This document shows, in pieces, positions 8,052 through 16,501 of a stretch of DNA of 64,000 bases. The translations under genes were made by a program, and so were the position numbers. This DNA comes from Fimbriimonadales bacterium (GTDB lineage Bacteria > Armatimonadota > Fimbriimonadia > Fimbriimonadales > GBS-DC), in the NCBI GenBank assembly GCA_025998675.1, contig AP024673.1, positions 895,221 to 959,220 of the forward strand, in the 5' to 3' direction. Position 1 is the stretch's first letter. Every line of letters starts with the position of its first letter. The notes under the pieces are model-generated. The model had not been told where the DNA came from. It saw nothing but the letters and a program-made list of their open reading frames with translations, and did not search any database.

Positions 8052-9176
8052 ATGCATAAGTCGTACCCGAACTGGCTGGAATTGGATTGGGGCGCCCTGC
8101 AGCAAAATGCGCGCGCAGTGCAGGCGTATCTGGGCGCGGGGCGCACGCTGTGGGCGGTCATCAAGGCGGACGCCTACGGACACGGCGCAGTGCGCGTGGC
8201 GGACGCGCTGCTGCAGGCGGGCGTGTCGCACTTCATCGTGGCGAGCCTCGACGAAGCCATCGAGCTGCGCGAGGCGTTGCCCCAGCGCGCCTTCCGCCTG
8301 ATGACCCTCTACCCGCCGACGACTCTCGATGAGTGGCGCACTGCCGCCGCGTATGGGGTGGAGTGCGTGATCGACTCTCTGGAGGGCTACACGCTGGCGT
8401 GCGCGGCGGCGCAGGCGACGGAACGCGCCCTGCCCGTGCATCTGGAGCTGGACACGGGCATGAGCCGACTGGGGCTGACGCCCGAACAGATTGCGCCGTT
8501 TCTGGAGCGATTCCGCCCCGACGCGCCCCTCGCCTGGCAGAGCGCGTTCACCCATTTCGCCTGCGCCGACAGCGACCCGGAGTTCACCCGTGAGCAGTTG
8601 CGCCTGTTTCGGGAGGGCGTGCGTCAGCTGCAGGCGGGCGGCTTCCCCAAAACGCCCCTGCACGCCGCCGCCAGCGCAGGGATGCTCACGACCCCTGAAA
8701 GTCTGCTCGATGCCGTGCGCTGCGGCTTGCTCCTGCACGGAATCGCTCCGACAGGCTTGGGGACGCACTCGCTGTGCCAGTCGCTGCGCCCGGTGCTAAG
8801 CTGGCGGGCGCGGGTGGTCTCCGTGCGCACGATTCCGAAGGGACAGGGTGTGAGCTACGGCGCGCGGTTTCGGGCGCGTCGCCCCACCCGAGTCGCCACG
8901 CTCAGCGTCGGCTACGCCGACGGCTACCCGATTGGACTGACCAACCGCGCGCCGATTGCCCTGCGCGGCAAACTTGCGCCCCAGATTGGGCGCGTATGCA
9001 TGGACATGCTGATGGTGGACGCGACCGACATCCCCGAAGTGCAGGTGGGCGACATCGCCACGCTCATTGGGCAGGACGGCGACGCAGTTGTGCGTGTGGA
9101 GACCCTCGCGCAGCTGCTGGACACCACCCCGCACGAACTCACCACGCGGCTGGGCAGGCGCGCCCGCCGCCTCTGA
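8052..9176 (+). CDS. alr: Alanine racemase
   Basis: A 374-residue PLP enzyme that interconverts L- and D-alanine for peptidoglycan. The PLP lysine lies in WAVIKADAYGHGA near residue 37. The second catalytic residue is the Tyr in GVSYGARFRA. The C-terminal beta domain carries SVGYADGYPIGL and RVCMDMLMVDAT. ATG 8052 lies 4 bases after the amidohydrolase stop and puts the domain (NWLELDWGALQQN) at once. An upstream in-frame start at 8031 would overlap the previous gene. Ribosome site weak; translation may be coupled. Confidence 0.95.
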   Translation: MHKSYPNWLELDWGALQQNARAVQAYLGAGRTLWAVIKADAYGHGAVRVADALLQAGVSHFIVASLDEAIELREALPQRAFRLMTLYPPTTLDEWRTAAAYGVECVIDSLEGYTLACAAAQATERALPVHLELDTGMSRLGLTPEQIAPFLERFRPDAPLAWQSAFTHFACADSDPEFTREQLRLFREGVRQLQAGGFPKTPLHAAASAGMLTTPESLLDAVRCGLLLHGIAPTGLGTHSLCQSLRPVLSWRARVVSVRTIPKGQGVSYGARFRARRPTRVATLSVGYADGYPIGLTNRAPIALRGKLAPQIGRVCMDMLMVDATDIPEVQVGDIATLIGQDGDAVVRVETLAQLLDTTPHELTTRLGRRARRL

Positions 9177-9179
9177 AGG

Positions 9180-9185
9180 TATAAT
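9180..9185 (+). promoter_or_regulatory. -10 hexamer of folD
   Basis: Perfect TATAAT 8 bases before the folD ATG, with CCCGCCTG between and no ribosome-binding sequence. The geometry suggests a leaderless mRNA starting at or within two bases of the ATG. Confidence 0.5.
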
Positions 9186-9193
9186 CCCGCCTG

Positions 9194-10078
9194 ATGGAGA
9201 ACCTGCCCCGAACCTGTGCGCCGAACTCAGACGCGCTGCTGCTGGACGGCAAGCGCGTCGCGATGCATATCCGCGAACAGCTCAAGACGCGCGTAGCGAC
9301 CCTGCATCAGCGCGGGATTATCCCCTGCCTCGCCGTGATGCTCGTCGGCGACGACTCCGCCTCACATACCTATGTGCGCACGAAGGCGAAAGCGTGCGAG
9401 TCGGTGGGCATCCGCTCCATCGTGCGCCATTTCCCCGCGAGCGCGTCGCAGGCGGCGCTGGAAGCGCAGCTGGACGCATGGAACGCCGACCCTAGCGTGC
9501 ATGGCGTGCTGATTCAGCATCCTGTGCCCGCGCCGCTGGACGAGGCTGCCCTGCTGCGCCGATTAGACCCGCGCAAGGATGTGGACGGCATCACGCCTCA
9601 TTCGCTGGGCGCGCTGGTCGCGGGCGAGCCTGCCTTCGGCGCGTGTACCCCGCTGGGGATTATCGCGCTGCTGGATGCCTACCAGCTGCCCATCGAGGGC
9701 AAACACGCGGTGGTGGTGGGGCGCAGTGTGATTCTGGGCAAGCCGATGGCGCTGATGCTGCTCAATCGCCATGCGACGGTCACGATCTGCCATTCGCGCA
9801 CGCGCGATCTGGTCAGCTACACCCGCGCGGCGGACATTCTGGTCGCGGCGGTGGGCAAGCCAGAGTTCATCACGGGCGCGATGCTCAAGCCCGGCGCAGT
9901 GGTCATCGACGCGGGCTACAATCGCGTGGAGGGGCGCACGGGCGATGTGGGCGATGTGGCGTTCGAATCTGCCGCGCCGGTCGCCAGCGCGATTACCCCC
10001 GTGCCCGGCGGGGTCGGACCGATGACCGTCGCAATGCTGCTGCACAACACGGTGGACGCCGCCGAACGGTACGGATGA
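9194..10078 (+). CDS. folD: Methylenetetrahydrofolate dehydrogenase/cyclohydrolase FolD
   Basis: A 294-residue bifunctional enzyme that converts 5,10-methylene-THF to 10-formyl-THF with NADP. The catalytic Tyr/Lys are in SHTYVRTKAKACE, and DVDGITPHSLG and the NADP-binding VVVGRSVILGKPMALMLL are present, as is the family hallmark PGGVGPMT near the end. One variation is GVLIQHPVP where most members have QLPLP. A perfect TATAAT sits 8 bases before the ATG. The methyltransferase gene starts 1 base after the stop. Confidence 0.95.
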   Translation: MENLPRTCAPNSDALLLDGKRVAMHIREQLKTRVATLHQRGIIPCLAVMLVGDDSASHTYVRTKAKACESVGIRSIVRHFPASASQAALEAQLDAWNADPSVHGVLIQHPVPAPLDEAALLRRLDPRKDVDGITPHSLGALVAGEPAFGACTPLGIIALLDAYQLPIEGKHAVVVGRSVILGKPMALMLLNRHATVTICHSRTRDLVSYTRAADILVAAVGKPEFITGAMLKPGAVVIDAGYNRVEGRTGDVGDVAFESAAPVASAITPVPGGVGPMTVAMLLHNTVDAAERYG

Positions 10079-10079
10079 G

Positions 10080-10808
10080 ATGCAACCGCACGAGTACCAG
10101 CGGATGTTCCAGCACGAGGGCGACTACTGGTGGTTCGTGGCGCGTCGTCGGCTGGCGCTGGCGCTATTGACCGCGCACCTGCCAGAGGTCTGCGGGCGCA
10201 TTCTGGACGCGGGCTGCGGCACGGGCGCACTGCTGAGCGATTTGCACACGCGCGGCTGGCAGGCAATCGGGGTAGACCTTGCGCGAGAGGCGTTGTGTCT
10301 GGCGCGTCGGCGGGGGGCGTTCCCCGTCGTGCAGGCGCGGCTGGAGGCGTTGCCTCTGCGCAGCGAAAGCGTTCAGGTCGCCTTCGCGCTCGATGTGCTG
10401 GAACACCTGCCCGACGAGCGTCCCGCGCTACGGGAGTTGTATCGCGTGTTGCAGGGCGGGGGCTATCTGATTGTGAGCGTGCCCGCGTATGCGTGGCTGT
10501 GGAGCAAGCACGATGTCGCGCTGGCGCACTATCGTCGCTACACGGCGCGCGCGCTCCAGACGCGCCTGTGCGAGGCGGGCTTCGAGGTGTGCAGGCTCTC
10601 CTATTCGCTGGGGCTGTTGCTGCCGTTGATTGCGCTTGCCCGCTGGCTGGATCGGTTGCGTCCGGGCGCGCCCGCCGCGACGGTTCTGCCTGTGCCCCGC
10701 TGGCTCAACCGCGCGCTCATTCGCCTGCAGGAGTGGGAGACGCGCTGGCTCTTGCGTCGTCGCCTGCCGTTCGGGGTGAGCCTTGTGGCGGTCGCCCGGC
10801 GTCCGTGA
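10080..10808 (+). CDS. Class I SAM-dependent methyltransferase
   Basis: A 242-residue methyltransferase. The SAM-binding glycine loop is ILDAGCGTGALL (about residues 40-51). The acidic strand-2 end is GVDLAREAL, and motif IV is VAFALDVLEHLPDE. The C-terminal part has a hydrophobic segment (SLGLLLPLIALARWL) that may touch the membrane. It resembles the Methyltransf_11 group that often acts on lipids or glycans, but no acceptor can be named. It starts 1 base after folD, so the two are likely translated together. Confidence 0.8.
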   Translation: MQPHEYQRMFQHEGDYWWFVARRRLALALLTAHLPEVCGRILDAGCGTGALLSDLHTRGWQAIGVDLAREALCLARRRGAFPVVQARLEALPLRSESVQVAFALDVLEHLPDERPALRELYRVLQGGGYLIVSVPAYAWLWSKHDVALAHYRRYTARALQTRLCEAGFEVCRLSYSLGLLLPLIALARWLDRLRPGAPAATVLPVPRWLNRALIRLQEWETRWLLRRRLPFGVSLVAVARRP

Positions 10809-10810
10809 AA

Positions 10811-11362
10811 TTACTCGAACAGCTCGCGCACCTGCACACGGAAGTCGGGGAGCAGTTCGCCGCCCGTGAGCGTGTCGTCGGCATGCAGAGTCTGCACCTC
10901 CAGCGGGGCGGTGTAGCGGTACACCTCACGACGCTCAGGAAACAGCAGCCACACCTCGCGCGCGCCCGACTCGAAATACTCCGCCACTTTCTGCAGCAGC
11001 TCGGCGGCGCGCTCCGACGGCGAGACCACCTCCACCGCCAGATCAGGCGCCCCGTCCACAAACTCGTTCGGCGAGACGCCCTGCGGCAGGCGCGCCCGCG
11101 CCATCACCGATGCGTCGGGACTGCGCAGATTGCCGTTGCGCATCCGAAACCCGACCGACTCGCTGTAGAGGGCAACCTCAGGCGTCTTGACCGCGTGCAG
11201 GCGTGCAATCAGGTTGCTGACAATCTCCCCATGTCGAGCGCCTGTGGGCACAGCAGCTAACCTCCCGCCGACCAGCTCATACTTGCGCCCATCATCGGGC
11301 AGGCGGAGCAGGTCGGACTCTGTGAGCTTTCTGCGTCGGGCGCGTGTCTTCGCAGTCGCCAT
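10811..11362 (-). CDS. Uma2-family (DUF820) PD-(D/E)XK-like protein
   Basis: A 183-residue member of the Uma2/DUF820 family, which adopts a PD-(D/E)XK nuclease-like fold. Typical landmarks are DDGRKYELVGGRL, SPDASVMARARLP, GAPDLAVEVVSPSE and EYFESGAREVWLLFPERREVYRY. The Asp of APDL and the Glu in VEVVSP with the downstream hydrophobic strand form the putative active site. The role in the cell is unknown; such genes occur in many copies in cyanobacteria and related phyla. It is convergent with the methyltransferase gene, only 2 bases from its stop. A paralogue lies at 39755-40318, and both have a TATACT hexamer 16-18 bases upstream. Confidence 0.85.
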   Translation of the reverse strand: MATAKTRARRRKLTESDLLRLPDDGRKYELVGGRLAAVPTGARHGEIVSNLIARLHAVKTPEVALYSESVGFRMRNGNLRSPDASVMARARLPQGVSPNEFVDGAPDLAVEVVSPSERAAELLQKVAEYFESGAREVWLLFPERREVYRYTAPLEVQTLHADDTLTGGELLPDFRVQVRELFE

Positions 11363-11432
11363 CGCAATCCCCGCGTGCAGTATACCCGTCGAGGGCAGGA
11401 ATCGTCCGCTCGGCGGCGTACAGAGGGGGGTA

Positions 11433-11942
11433 ATGCCCTGCCCCGAACTGAAGGATGTGGTGCATGCCCTGCTGTTTGTGGCGGACGCGCCGCTGAGCCT
11501 GCAGACGCTGTGCGAGGCGACCGGCGAGCCTGCCGAGGCGGTAGAGGCGGCGTTGCAGGCGTTGCGCGACGAGCTGGCGGCGCGCGGCGCGATTCAGCTC
11601 GTCCCGCTGGCGGGAGGCTACCAGCTCGCCACCAAGCCCGAGTACGCGTTTTATATCGCCCGCCTGCTGAACCCGCCGCAGAAGCGACTCTCGCGCGCCG
11701 CGCTGGAGACGCTCGCGATTATCGCCTACGAACAGCCCGTCACGCAGGCGCAGATTGACGCCCTGCGCGGGGTGGACAGCAGCCATACCGTGCGCCAGCT
11801 GCTCGCGCGCGGACTGATTCAGGAACTCGGACGCAAAGACGCCCCTGGCAAACCCGCGCTTTACGGAGTCACGCCCCAGTTCCTGCACTACTTCGGACTG
11901 AACAGTCTGGAGGAGCTGCCCGAGAAGCCCCAGAGCGACTAA
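11433..11942 (+). CDS. scpB: Segregation and condensation protein B
   Basis: A 169-residue ScpB, the winged-helix kleisin partner that with ScpA and SMC forms bacterial condensin. The start MPCPELKDVVHALLFVADAPLSLQTL and the centre RLSRAALETLAIIAYEQPVTQAQIDALRGVDSSHTVRQLLARGLI are characteristic. The ATG follows a GAGGGGGG ribosome site. scpA is not in the window. The next gene downstream is the interrupted chemoreceptor, with a 154-base gap. Confidence 0.93.
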   Translation: MPCPELKDVVHALLFVADAPLSLQTLCEATGEPAEAVEAALQALRDELAARGAIQLVPLAGGYQLATKPEYAFYIARLLNPPQKRLSRAALETLAIIAYEQPVTQAQIDALRGVDSSHTVRQLLARGLIQELGRKDAPGKPALYGVTPQFLHYFGLNSLEELPEKPQSD

Positions 11943-12040
11943 TCCTTGTATCCAATCTGTAGCGCACAATTTCAGCGGTTTAGCGCGCATGTCCCTGATA
12001 ACCTCCTAAAGATGGGGCACAAGATATCCATAATAATTAC

Positions 12041-12080
12041 TGGTTTGGTCGCGACGCCAATCACGGATCGCGCCAAACCA
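12041..12080 (+). promoter_or_regulatory. Long inverted repeat in the chemoreceptor leader
   Basis: TGGTTTGGTCGCGA at 12041-12054 faces TCGCGCCAAACCA at 12068-12080; the arms match except for one missing base. The structure ends just before the AGGAGAGG ribosome site, 16 bases upstream of the ATG. It could be an operator or an RNA hairpin controlling translation. The rest of the 11943-12096 gap shows nothing else recognisable. Confidence 0.45.
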
Positions 12081-12182
12081 AGAGGAGAGGTGGATTATGC
12101 ATGTCGTACAAAACATTGGGTGTTCGCTCCATTTGACGGAGCAGGGTTTGGCGCTACGGAAGCAGTTCTTACGCATTACCCC

Positions 12183-12193
12183 GGAGCGGGTAC
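12183..12193. repeat. Target-site duplication, left copy
   Basis: GGAGCGGGTAC directly abutting the left IS end; an identical 11-mer lies at 13632-13642. The length fits IS4-type elements. Confidence 0.9.
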
Positions 12194-12213
12194 CTTAAAG
12201 GGGTAGGTTTTTT
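12194..12213 (+). repeat. IS left terminal inverted repeat
   Basis: CTTAAAGGGGTAGGTTTTTT, perfectly matched in reverse complement by 13612-13631. Read in the chemoreceptor frame it supplies a TAA stop. Confidence 0.93.
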
Positions 12214-12272
12214 GGGGGTAGCCCGACACACAAAAAAAGAGAGCCGCCAACCGATGGGATACAATCCCTACT

Positions 12273-13400
12273 ATGCACACAACGACGGCTCTCGAACGAC
12301 TGGAACAACTATACCTGACCATCCGCACCCATCTGCCACACCTCACAAAACCCCAAGCCTACACCCTCGCCCTCTACAGCTTCGGGATCGTCGCGACCAG
12401 TACCTGCGGACTGACCACCCTCGCGACTTGCCTCGCTCTCCTGCTCAACCAACCCTTCAACACCGTCCGCCAACGCCTGCGCGAATACTATAAAGACGCC
12501 TCCCACAAAAAAGGAACCCACCGACGCGAACTTGACCCCGCCACCTGCTTCGCGCCCCTGATGCGCTGGATTACCCACCTCTGGAGCGATACACGCCTGA
12601 TACTTGCCTTAGACGCCACCACTCTCGGACAACGCTTTACCGCCCTCACGGTCAGTGTGCTGTATCGCGGACGCGCTCTGCCTGTCGCGTGGAAGATACT
12701 CCCTGCCACGCAACAGGGCAGCTGGCGTCCCCACTGGGAAGCCCTGCTGCGCGCGTTGCAGGGGAGCATCCCTGCTTCTTGGACGGTGTTGGTCTGCGCC
12801 GATAGAGGGCTGTACGCCCCGTGGCTGTTTGAGTTGATTACGGCGCTGGGGTGGCATCCGTTTTTGCGCATCAACGCACAAGGGCAGTATCATCTGGAGA
12901 ACGACCCGACGGTGCGCGAGTTGGCGACGGTTGCGCCGTGCGCGGGCACGCACTGGTGCGGGCGTGTGGTGTGTTTCAAAGCGAACCCGTTGCCGTGTAC
13001 GCTGTTGGCGTGCTGGGAAGTTGGGCACAAAGAAGCGTGGCTGATTGTGACCGACCTGTCGCCTGAGGAGGCGTGCGTTGCGTGGTACGCGAAGCGGGCG
13101 TGGATAGAGAGCGGGTTTTCGGACTTGAAGCGTCGGGGCTGGCAGTGGCACAGGACGCAGATGCAGGATGGTGCGCGTGCGGCGCGTGTGTGGTTGGCGT
13201 TGGCGATAGCGACGCTGTGGGTGATGAGCGTTGGGGGTTCTGTGGACGAGGCGCGGTTGGGGGCGCGTGGCAAGGTGAGTTGTTTTCGGTTGGGGCGGCT
13301 GGCGTTGTGGGCGCAGTGGCTTTCGGGGGATGCTGGGGCGTGGGGTATGTTGTCGGATTGGGAGCGTTCGTCGCGTGCGCCGCCGCGTCGGGGCAAGTAG
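12273..13400 (+). CDS. IS4-like DDE transposase
   Basis: A 375-residue transposase. The catalytic acids are Asp in LILALDATTLGQ, Asp in VLVCADRGLYAPWL and Glu in YAKRAWIESGFSDLKRRGWQW. The last is the Y-x2-R-x3-E-x6-K signature of IS4-type enzymes. A helical N-terminal domain precedes the RNase H fold. A TACAAT hexamer at 12260-12265 lies 7 bases before the ATG with no ribosome site, so the element may make a leaderless transcript. Base use on the plus strand shifts from C/A-rich in the first half to G/T-rich in the second. Confidence 0.92.
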   Translation: MHTTTALERLEQLYLTIRTHLPHLTKPQAYTLALYSFGIVATSTCGLTTLATCLALLLNQPFNTVRQRLREYYKDASHKKGTHRRELDPATCFAPLMRWITHLWSDTRLILALDATTLGQRFTALTVSVLYRGRALPVAWKILPATQQGSWRPHWEALLRALQGSIPASWTVLVCADRGLYAPWLFELITALGWHPFLRINAQGQYHLENDPTVRELATVAPCAGTHWCGRVVCFKANPLPCTLLACWEVGHKEAWLIVTDLSPEEACVAWYAKRAWIESGFSDLKRRGWQWHRTQMQDGARAARVWLALAIATLWVMSVGGSVDEARLGARGKVSCFRLGRLALWAQWLSGDAGAWGMLSDWERSSRAPPRRGK

Positions 13401-13548
13401 GTTATGCGTTGTGTGTGCGGCGCGTCTGCGTGCTGTGTGGGGCAGGCGTGTGCGGTTGTTGGCGCGTGGCGGGTGTGTGCAGAGGTGTTTAGGGGTGGGG
13501 TATGGCTGATGTGTGGCTTAGTTGGGCGCGTATTGGGGGGAGACGGCT

Positions 13549-15066
13549 GTGGTGATGTGGCGTTTTTCAGGGTTTTTGGCGGTGTTGGGGAGGCTGGTTT
13601 GTGCCCCTGCGAAAAAACCTACCCCTTTAAGGGAGCGGGTACAGGCGCTTTGCGCCGCGAGTGAGTATCTGGAGCAACTGGCTCCCCAACTTGTCCGCGA
13701 GTTCTACGACTTCCAGTTCCAGTTTTCCGAGACAGTTCACTTTTTCAATCAGTATGCCCAGCAACGCGGGATGTCCCTCGCAACCCTGCGACAACGGCTG
13801 GAGCAGGCGCAGCTTCAGTATTTCCTCGAGATTTTCCGCGAAGCGAAACGCGGCGGCGAGTTTGGCGCCGCGTTCCTCGAGAAGCGCCTTCACATCGGCT
13901 ACATTCATAACGAGATCAACTTACCGATGAAGTGGTATCTCGGCTCCTACGCGCTCTATGCGGAGTTGCTTAAGAAATACCTCTTAGAAAACGCGGAGAT
14001 AGAGCCGCTGCTGGCTCAAGAGGCTTTCGCGGCAATCCTGTCCGTGTTTTTATACGACATTCAGGCGGTGAGCGACTCGTTTATCGTGATGCTGATGCGC
14101 GATCTGGGCGTGGACACCGCTCAGATTCGAGTGGACTCGGCGACGAAGGATTTGACCGATCACTTTGGCGAGGTACGGCGCATTTTCGGGAGCGCCATCC
14201 GGGAAACCGTGCAGACGGGCGCGCAGCTGGAGCGCGCCTCGCAGGAGCTGTCTGAAACGGCAACTCAGACCAAACTTGCGGTGAGCCAGATTGCCTCCGC
14301 GATAGACCAGGTCGCGCGCGTCACAGCGCATCAGGCGCAGCAGACCGCCCATACGACCGAATCTGTGCGACAGCTCACCGCAGGCATTCAGGAAATCGCG
14401 GCAGGCGCGCAGTCGCAGGCGCAATCGGTGCAACGAGCGCTTCTGGTCATCGGGCGCGTCGGCGAGAACATCCGAAAAACTTCGGAGCATGTCGCGGAGA
14501 TGGGGCGCCAGTCGAGCCAGATTAGCGAGATGATTGAGGTCATCAATCAAATCGCTTTCCAGACCCACCTGCTGGCGCTGAACGCCGCGATAGAGGCGGC
14601 GCGTGCGGGCGAGGCAGGACGCGGATTCGCGGTAGTCGCCAAAGAGGTGCAGCAACTCGCCGAACGCTCCGCTCAGTCCGCCAAAGATGTGGGGCGCATC
14701 GTGGCAGAGATTCAGAATGTGGTGAGCGCCGCCGTGCAGTCGATGCAAACCTCTGTGGAGCAGTTCGAGCAGGAGCTGGTGGCAGCCGTGCAGCAGGTGC
14801 AGGAGGTCGTCGTGCAGTACCAATCGGTCGCTCAGAACATGGGCGCGAACGCCGCCGTTGTGCGCGACGCCGTCGAGGAGGTTGCCAGCGCGAGCGAACA
14901 GACCAGTGCGGCAACACAGCAGGTGAGCGCGTCCACTCAGCAGATGGCGGCGCAGGTGGAACAGGTTGCCCAGTGGGCGGCGCAACTCCGCGAGACGGCG
15001 AATACCCTGAAAGACAACCTGCGGTATTTCAAGGTTGCACACGCTCCGCAGGCAGTCGCGGCGTGA
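13549..15066 (+). CDS. Possible IS-driven remnant of the globin-coupled chemoreceptor
   Basis: The part of the chemoreceptor downstream of the insertion remains open and in frame with the IS end. A GTG at 13549 has a GGAG ribosome site 6 bases before it; ATG 13555 and TTG 13522 are alternatives. The product would be about 505 residues with about 28 foreign residues replacing the native first 32, followed by almost the entire globin and signalling domains. Whether it is expressed, and whether the globin domain tolerates the new N-terminus, cannot be read from sequence. Confidence 0.5.
   Translation: MVMWRFSGFLAVLGRLVCAPAKKPTPLRERVQALCAASEYLEQLAPQLVREFYDFQFQFSETVHFFNQYAQQRGMSLATLRQRLEQAQLQYFLEIFREAKRGGEFGAAFLEKRLHIGYIHNEINLPMKWYLGSYALYAELLKKYLLENAEIEPLLAQEAFAAILSVFLYDIQAVSDSFIVMLMRDLGVDTAQIRVDSATKDLTDHFGEVRRIFGSAIRETVQTGAQLERASQELSETATQTKLAVSQIASAIDQVARVTAHQAQQTAHTTESVRQLTAGIQEIAAGAQSQAQSVQRALLVIGRVGENIRKTSEHVAEMGRQSSQISEMIEVINQIAFQTHLLALNAAIEAARAGEAGRGFAVVAKEVQQLAERSAQSAKDVGRIVAEIQNVVSAAVQSMQTSVEQFEQELVAAVQQVQEVVVQYQSVAQNMGANAAVVRDAVEEVASASEQTSAATQQVSASTQQMAAQVEQVAQWAAQLRETANTLKDNLRYFKVAHAPQAVAA
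13612..13631 (-). repeat. IS right terminal inverted repeat
   Basis: Exact reverse complement of 12194-12213. Confidence 0.93.
13632..13642. repeat. Target-site duplication, right copy
   Basis: GGAGCGGGTAC, identical to 12183-12193. Its GAGCGGGTA codons rejoin the chemoreceptor frame. Confidence 0.9.
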
Positions 15067-15095
15067 ACCGCACCAGCTTCCTTCTGCCTCCGCTC

Positions 15096-15129
15096 GGGCG
15101 GGGCGTGGCGATGGCGCTGTGCCCCGCCC
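15096..15129. terminator. Hairpin between convergent chemoreceptor and pdxH
   Basis: GGGCGGGGC (15096-15104) and GCCCCGCCC (15121-15129) form a 9-bp G+C stem with a 16-base loop, in the 66-base gap between two converging genes. Possible bidirectional terminator; no T tract. Confidence 0.4.
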
Positions 15130-15132
15130 AAC

Positions 15133-15768
15133 TCATGGCGCGAGCCTCACGCGCGCCCACAAGCCGTCAGGCTGGCGCGTAAACAGCAGGCGGTCGTGCA
15201 AGCGGTTCCGACGCCCCTGCCAGAACTCAATCGAATCGGGGATGAGCCGATAGCCCGTCCAGTAGGGCGGACGGGGCACAGGGCGACCCTCGAATTCGCG
15301 TTCCACCTCTGCAGCGCGCTGCTCCAGCCACTCACGGCTGGGAATCGACTCGCTCTGGGGCGAGACCCATGCTGCGAGCTGATGCCCCCGCGGCCGACGC
15401 GCAAAATAGGCGTCCGCCTCTGCGTCGCCCACCTGCGTAATCCGTCCCCGGATTCGAATCTGTCGCTCCAGCGCGCCCCACCAGAACACCAGCGTCGCAT
15501 ACGGGCGGTGCGCGAGTTGTCTGCCCTTCGCGCTGTTGCCGTTCGTGTAGAACACCAGCCCTTCGTCGTCCAGCCCGCGTAGCAGCACAAACCGCGCGTC
15601 GGGGTTGCCCTGCTCGTCTACCGTCGCCAGGCACATCGCATTTGGCTCAATCAGGTTCGCCTCGACCGCCGTCTCCAGCCAGCGACGCAGTAGCGCTATT
15701 GGGTCGTCCCCAGCCTCGTCTTCGGTCAACTCGCCCAGCTCATAACTCTTGCGAATATCCTCGATCAC
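15133..15768 (-). CDS. pdxH: Pyridoxamine 5'-phosphate oxidase
   Basis: A 211-residue FMN-dependent oxidase making pyridoxal 5'-phosphate from PNP or PMP. Family landmarks are PNAMCLATVDEQGNPDARFVLLRGLDDEGLVFYTN, SAKGRQL, ALVFWW-type strand ATLVFWWGALERQIRIRG, and the C-terminal signature IEFWQGRRNRLHDR. The GTG at 15768 is preferred: a GGAG site lies at the proper distance inside the end of the DUF1080 gene, whereas a TTG at 15786 would overlap that gene. Only 4 bases separate the two genes, so they share a transcript. PLP supply suits the neighbouring PLP enzymes (alr, threonine aldolase), though this is only suggestive. Confidence 0.93.
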   Translation of the reverse strand: MIEDIRKSYELGELTEDEAGDDPIALLRRWLETAVEANLIEPNAMCLATVDEQGNPDARFVLLRGLDDEGLVFYTNGNSAKGRQLAHRPYATLVFWWGALERQIRIRGRITQVGDAEADAYFARRPRGHQLAAWVSPQSESIPSREWLEQRAAEVEREFEGRPVPRPPYWTGYRLIPDSIEFWQGRRNRLHDRLLFTRQPDGLWARVRLAP

Positions 15769-15772
15769 GGCT

Positions 15773-16429
15773 TTACTCCAGCGCAATCAACTCGACCGTG
15801 CGGAAGTGAATCTCGCCGCCCTCCGACTGGAGCGCAATCTTGCCCGCCAGCACTTCCGCGCCCGTGCCCTCGTTGACCACCTCGCCGTTCACCTTGAGGA
15901 TTACCTGATCGTTGTAGACGATAATCTCGTACTGGTTCCATTCGGGGGCGGGCTTTTCGGCGTTCTTTTTGCGCCAGCGATGCCGCTCCGCGTTTTTGTC
16001 GACATACTCCGGGTCGGTCTGCAGCGGCGCGCCGTCGATGAGCCAGAAGTCGCCCGCGTTCATATGCATCAGCTGCGCCTCCACCGAGCGGGGCCAGATT
16101 TTATGCTCCCCATGCACGCGCAGCAGCACGCCGCTGTTGCCGGGCTTTTTGTCAGGCGCCCAGCGCCATTCGACCTTGAGAATGTAGTTTTTGTAGTCGC
16201 GTTCGGTGTAGATATAGCCCAGCGGTTCGCCCTTGCAGATGAGAATGCCGTCCTCCACGCGCCACACATCCTCCATTCTGGCGTTCGGGTCGGCAAGGTA
16301 CGCCTTCCAGCCCGTCAGGTCGCGCCCGTTGAAGAGCTTGATGACCTGCACGCGCTTACTCTCCTGCGCGCCCAGCACACCGCACGCCAGCGCCAGACTC
16401 CACAGCGCAATAGCCCACAGGATTCGCAT
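15773..16429 (-). CDS. Exported DUF1080 (3-keto-disaccharide hydrolase-like) protein
   Basis: A 218-residue protein with a clear signal peptide ([22 protein letters not shown]). A single DUF1080 domain starts at [16 protein letters not shown] and contains [33 protein letters not shown] and NSGVLLRV. This beta-sandwich family, abundant in Planctomycetota and relatives, includes 3-keto-disaccharide hydrolases and carbohydrate-binding forms. It is probably extracytoplasmic. It is the first gene of a unit with pdxH and divergent from threonine aldolase. Confidence 0.85.
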   Translation of the reverse strand: MRILWAIALWSLALACGVLGAQESKRVQVIKLFNGRDLTGWKAYLADPNARMEDVWRVEDGILICKGEPLGYIYTERDYKNYILKVEWRWAPDKKPGNSGVLLRVHGEHKIWPRSVEAQLMHMNAGDFWLIDGAPLQTDPEYVDKNAERHRWRKKNAEKPAPEWNQYEIIVYNDQVILKVNGEVVNEGTGAEVLAGKIALQSEGGEIHFRTVELIALE

Positions 16430-16501
16430 CGTCGTCTCCTGCGCGCGGGATTCGGCAAGCGCTTGGAGATTCCTACCGACCGCATGGGGTAGTATAACAG
16501 C

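Larger units (their letters stand above)
12194..13631 (+). mobile_element. IS4-like insertion sequence, 1,438 bp, intact
   Basis: A complete insertion sequence. The ends are perfect 20-bp inverted repeats (12194-12213 and 13612-13631) beginning CTTAAAGGGGTAGG and ending in a T6 run. An 11-bp direct repeat flanks it. One transposase gene runs from 12273 to 13400. Bases 13401-13611 are non-coding and strikingly G/T-rich on the plus strand. The perfect repeats, perfect target duplication and open transposase indicate a recent insertion. Diverged ends of the same type occur around 57097-57385. Confidence 0.93.
12097..15066 (+). pseudogene. HemAT-type globin-coupled chemoreceptor gene split by an IS
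   Basis: Bases 12097-12193 encode the first 32 residues of a protein that continues in frame at 13643 when the insertion and one copy of its 11-bp target duplication are removed. The rebuilt protein has 506 residues. An N-terminal protoglobin sensor (about 35-190) carries a probable heme-ligand His in [19 protein letters not shown]. The C-terminal signalling domain has the tip [33 protein letters not shown]. No membrane helix is present, so it is a soluble oxygen or gas sensor for the chemotaxis kinase. The ATG has a good AGGAGAGG site. In the present arrangement the 5' part stops at TAA 12196-12198, inside the IS end. Confidence 0.85.
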
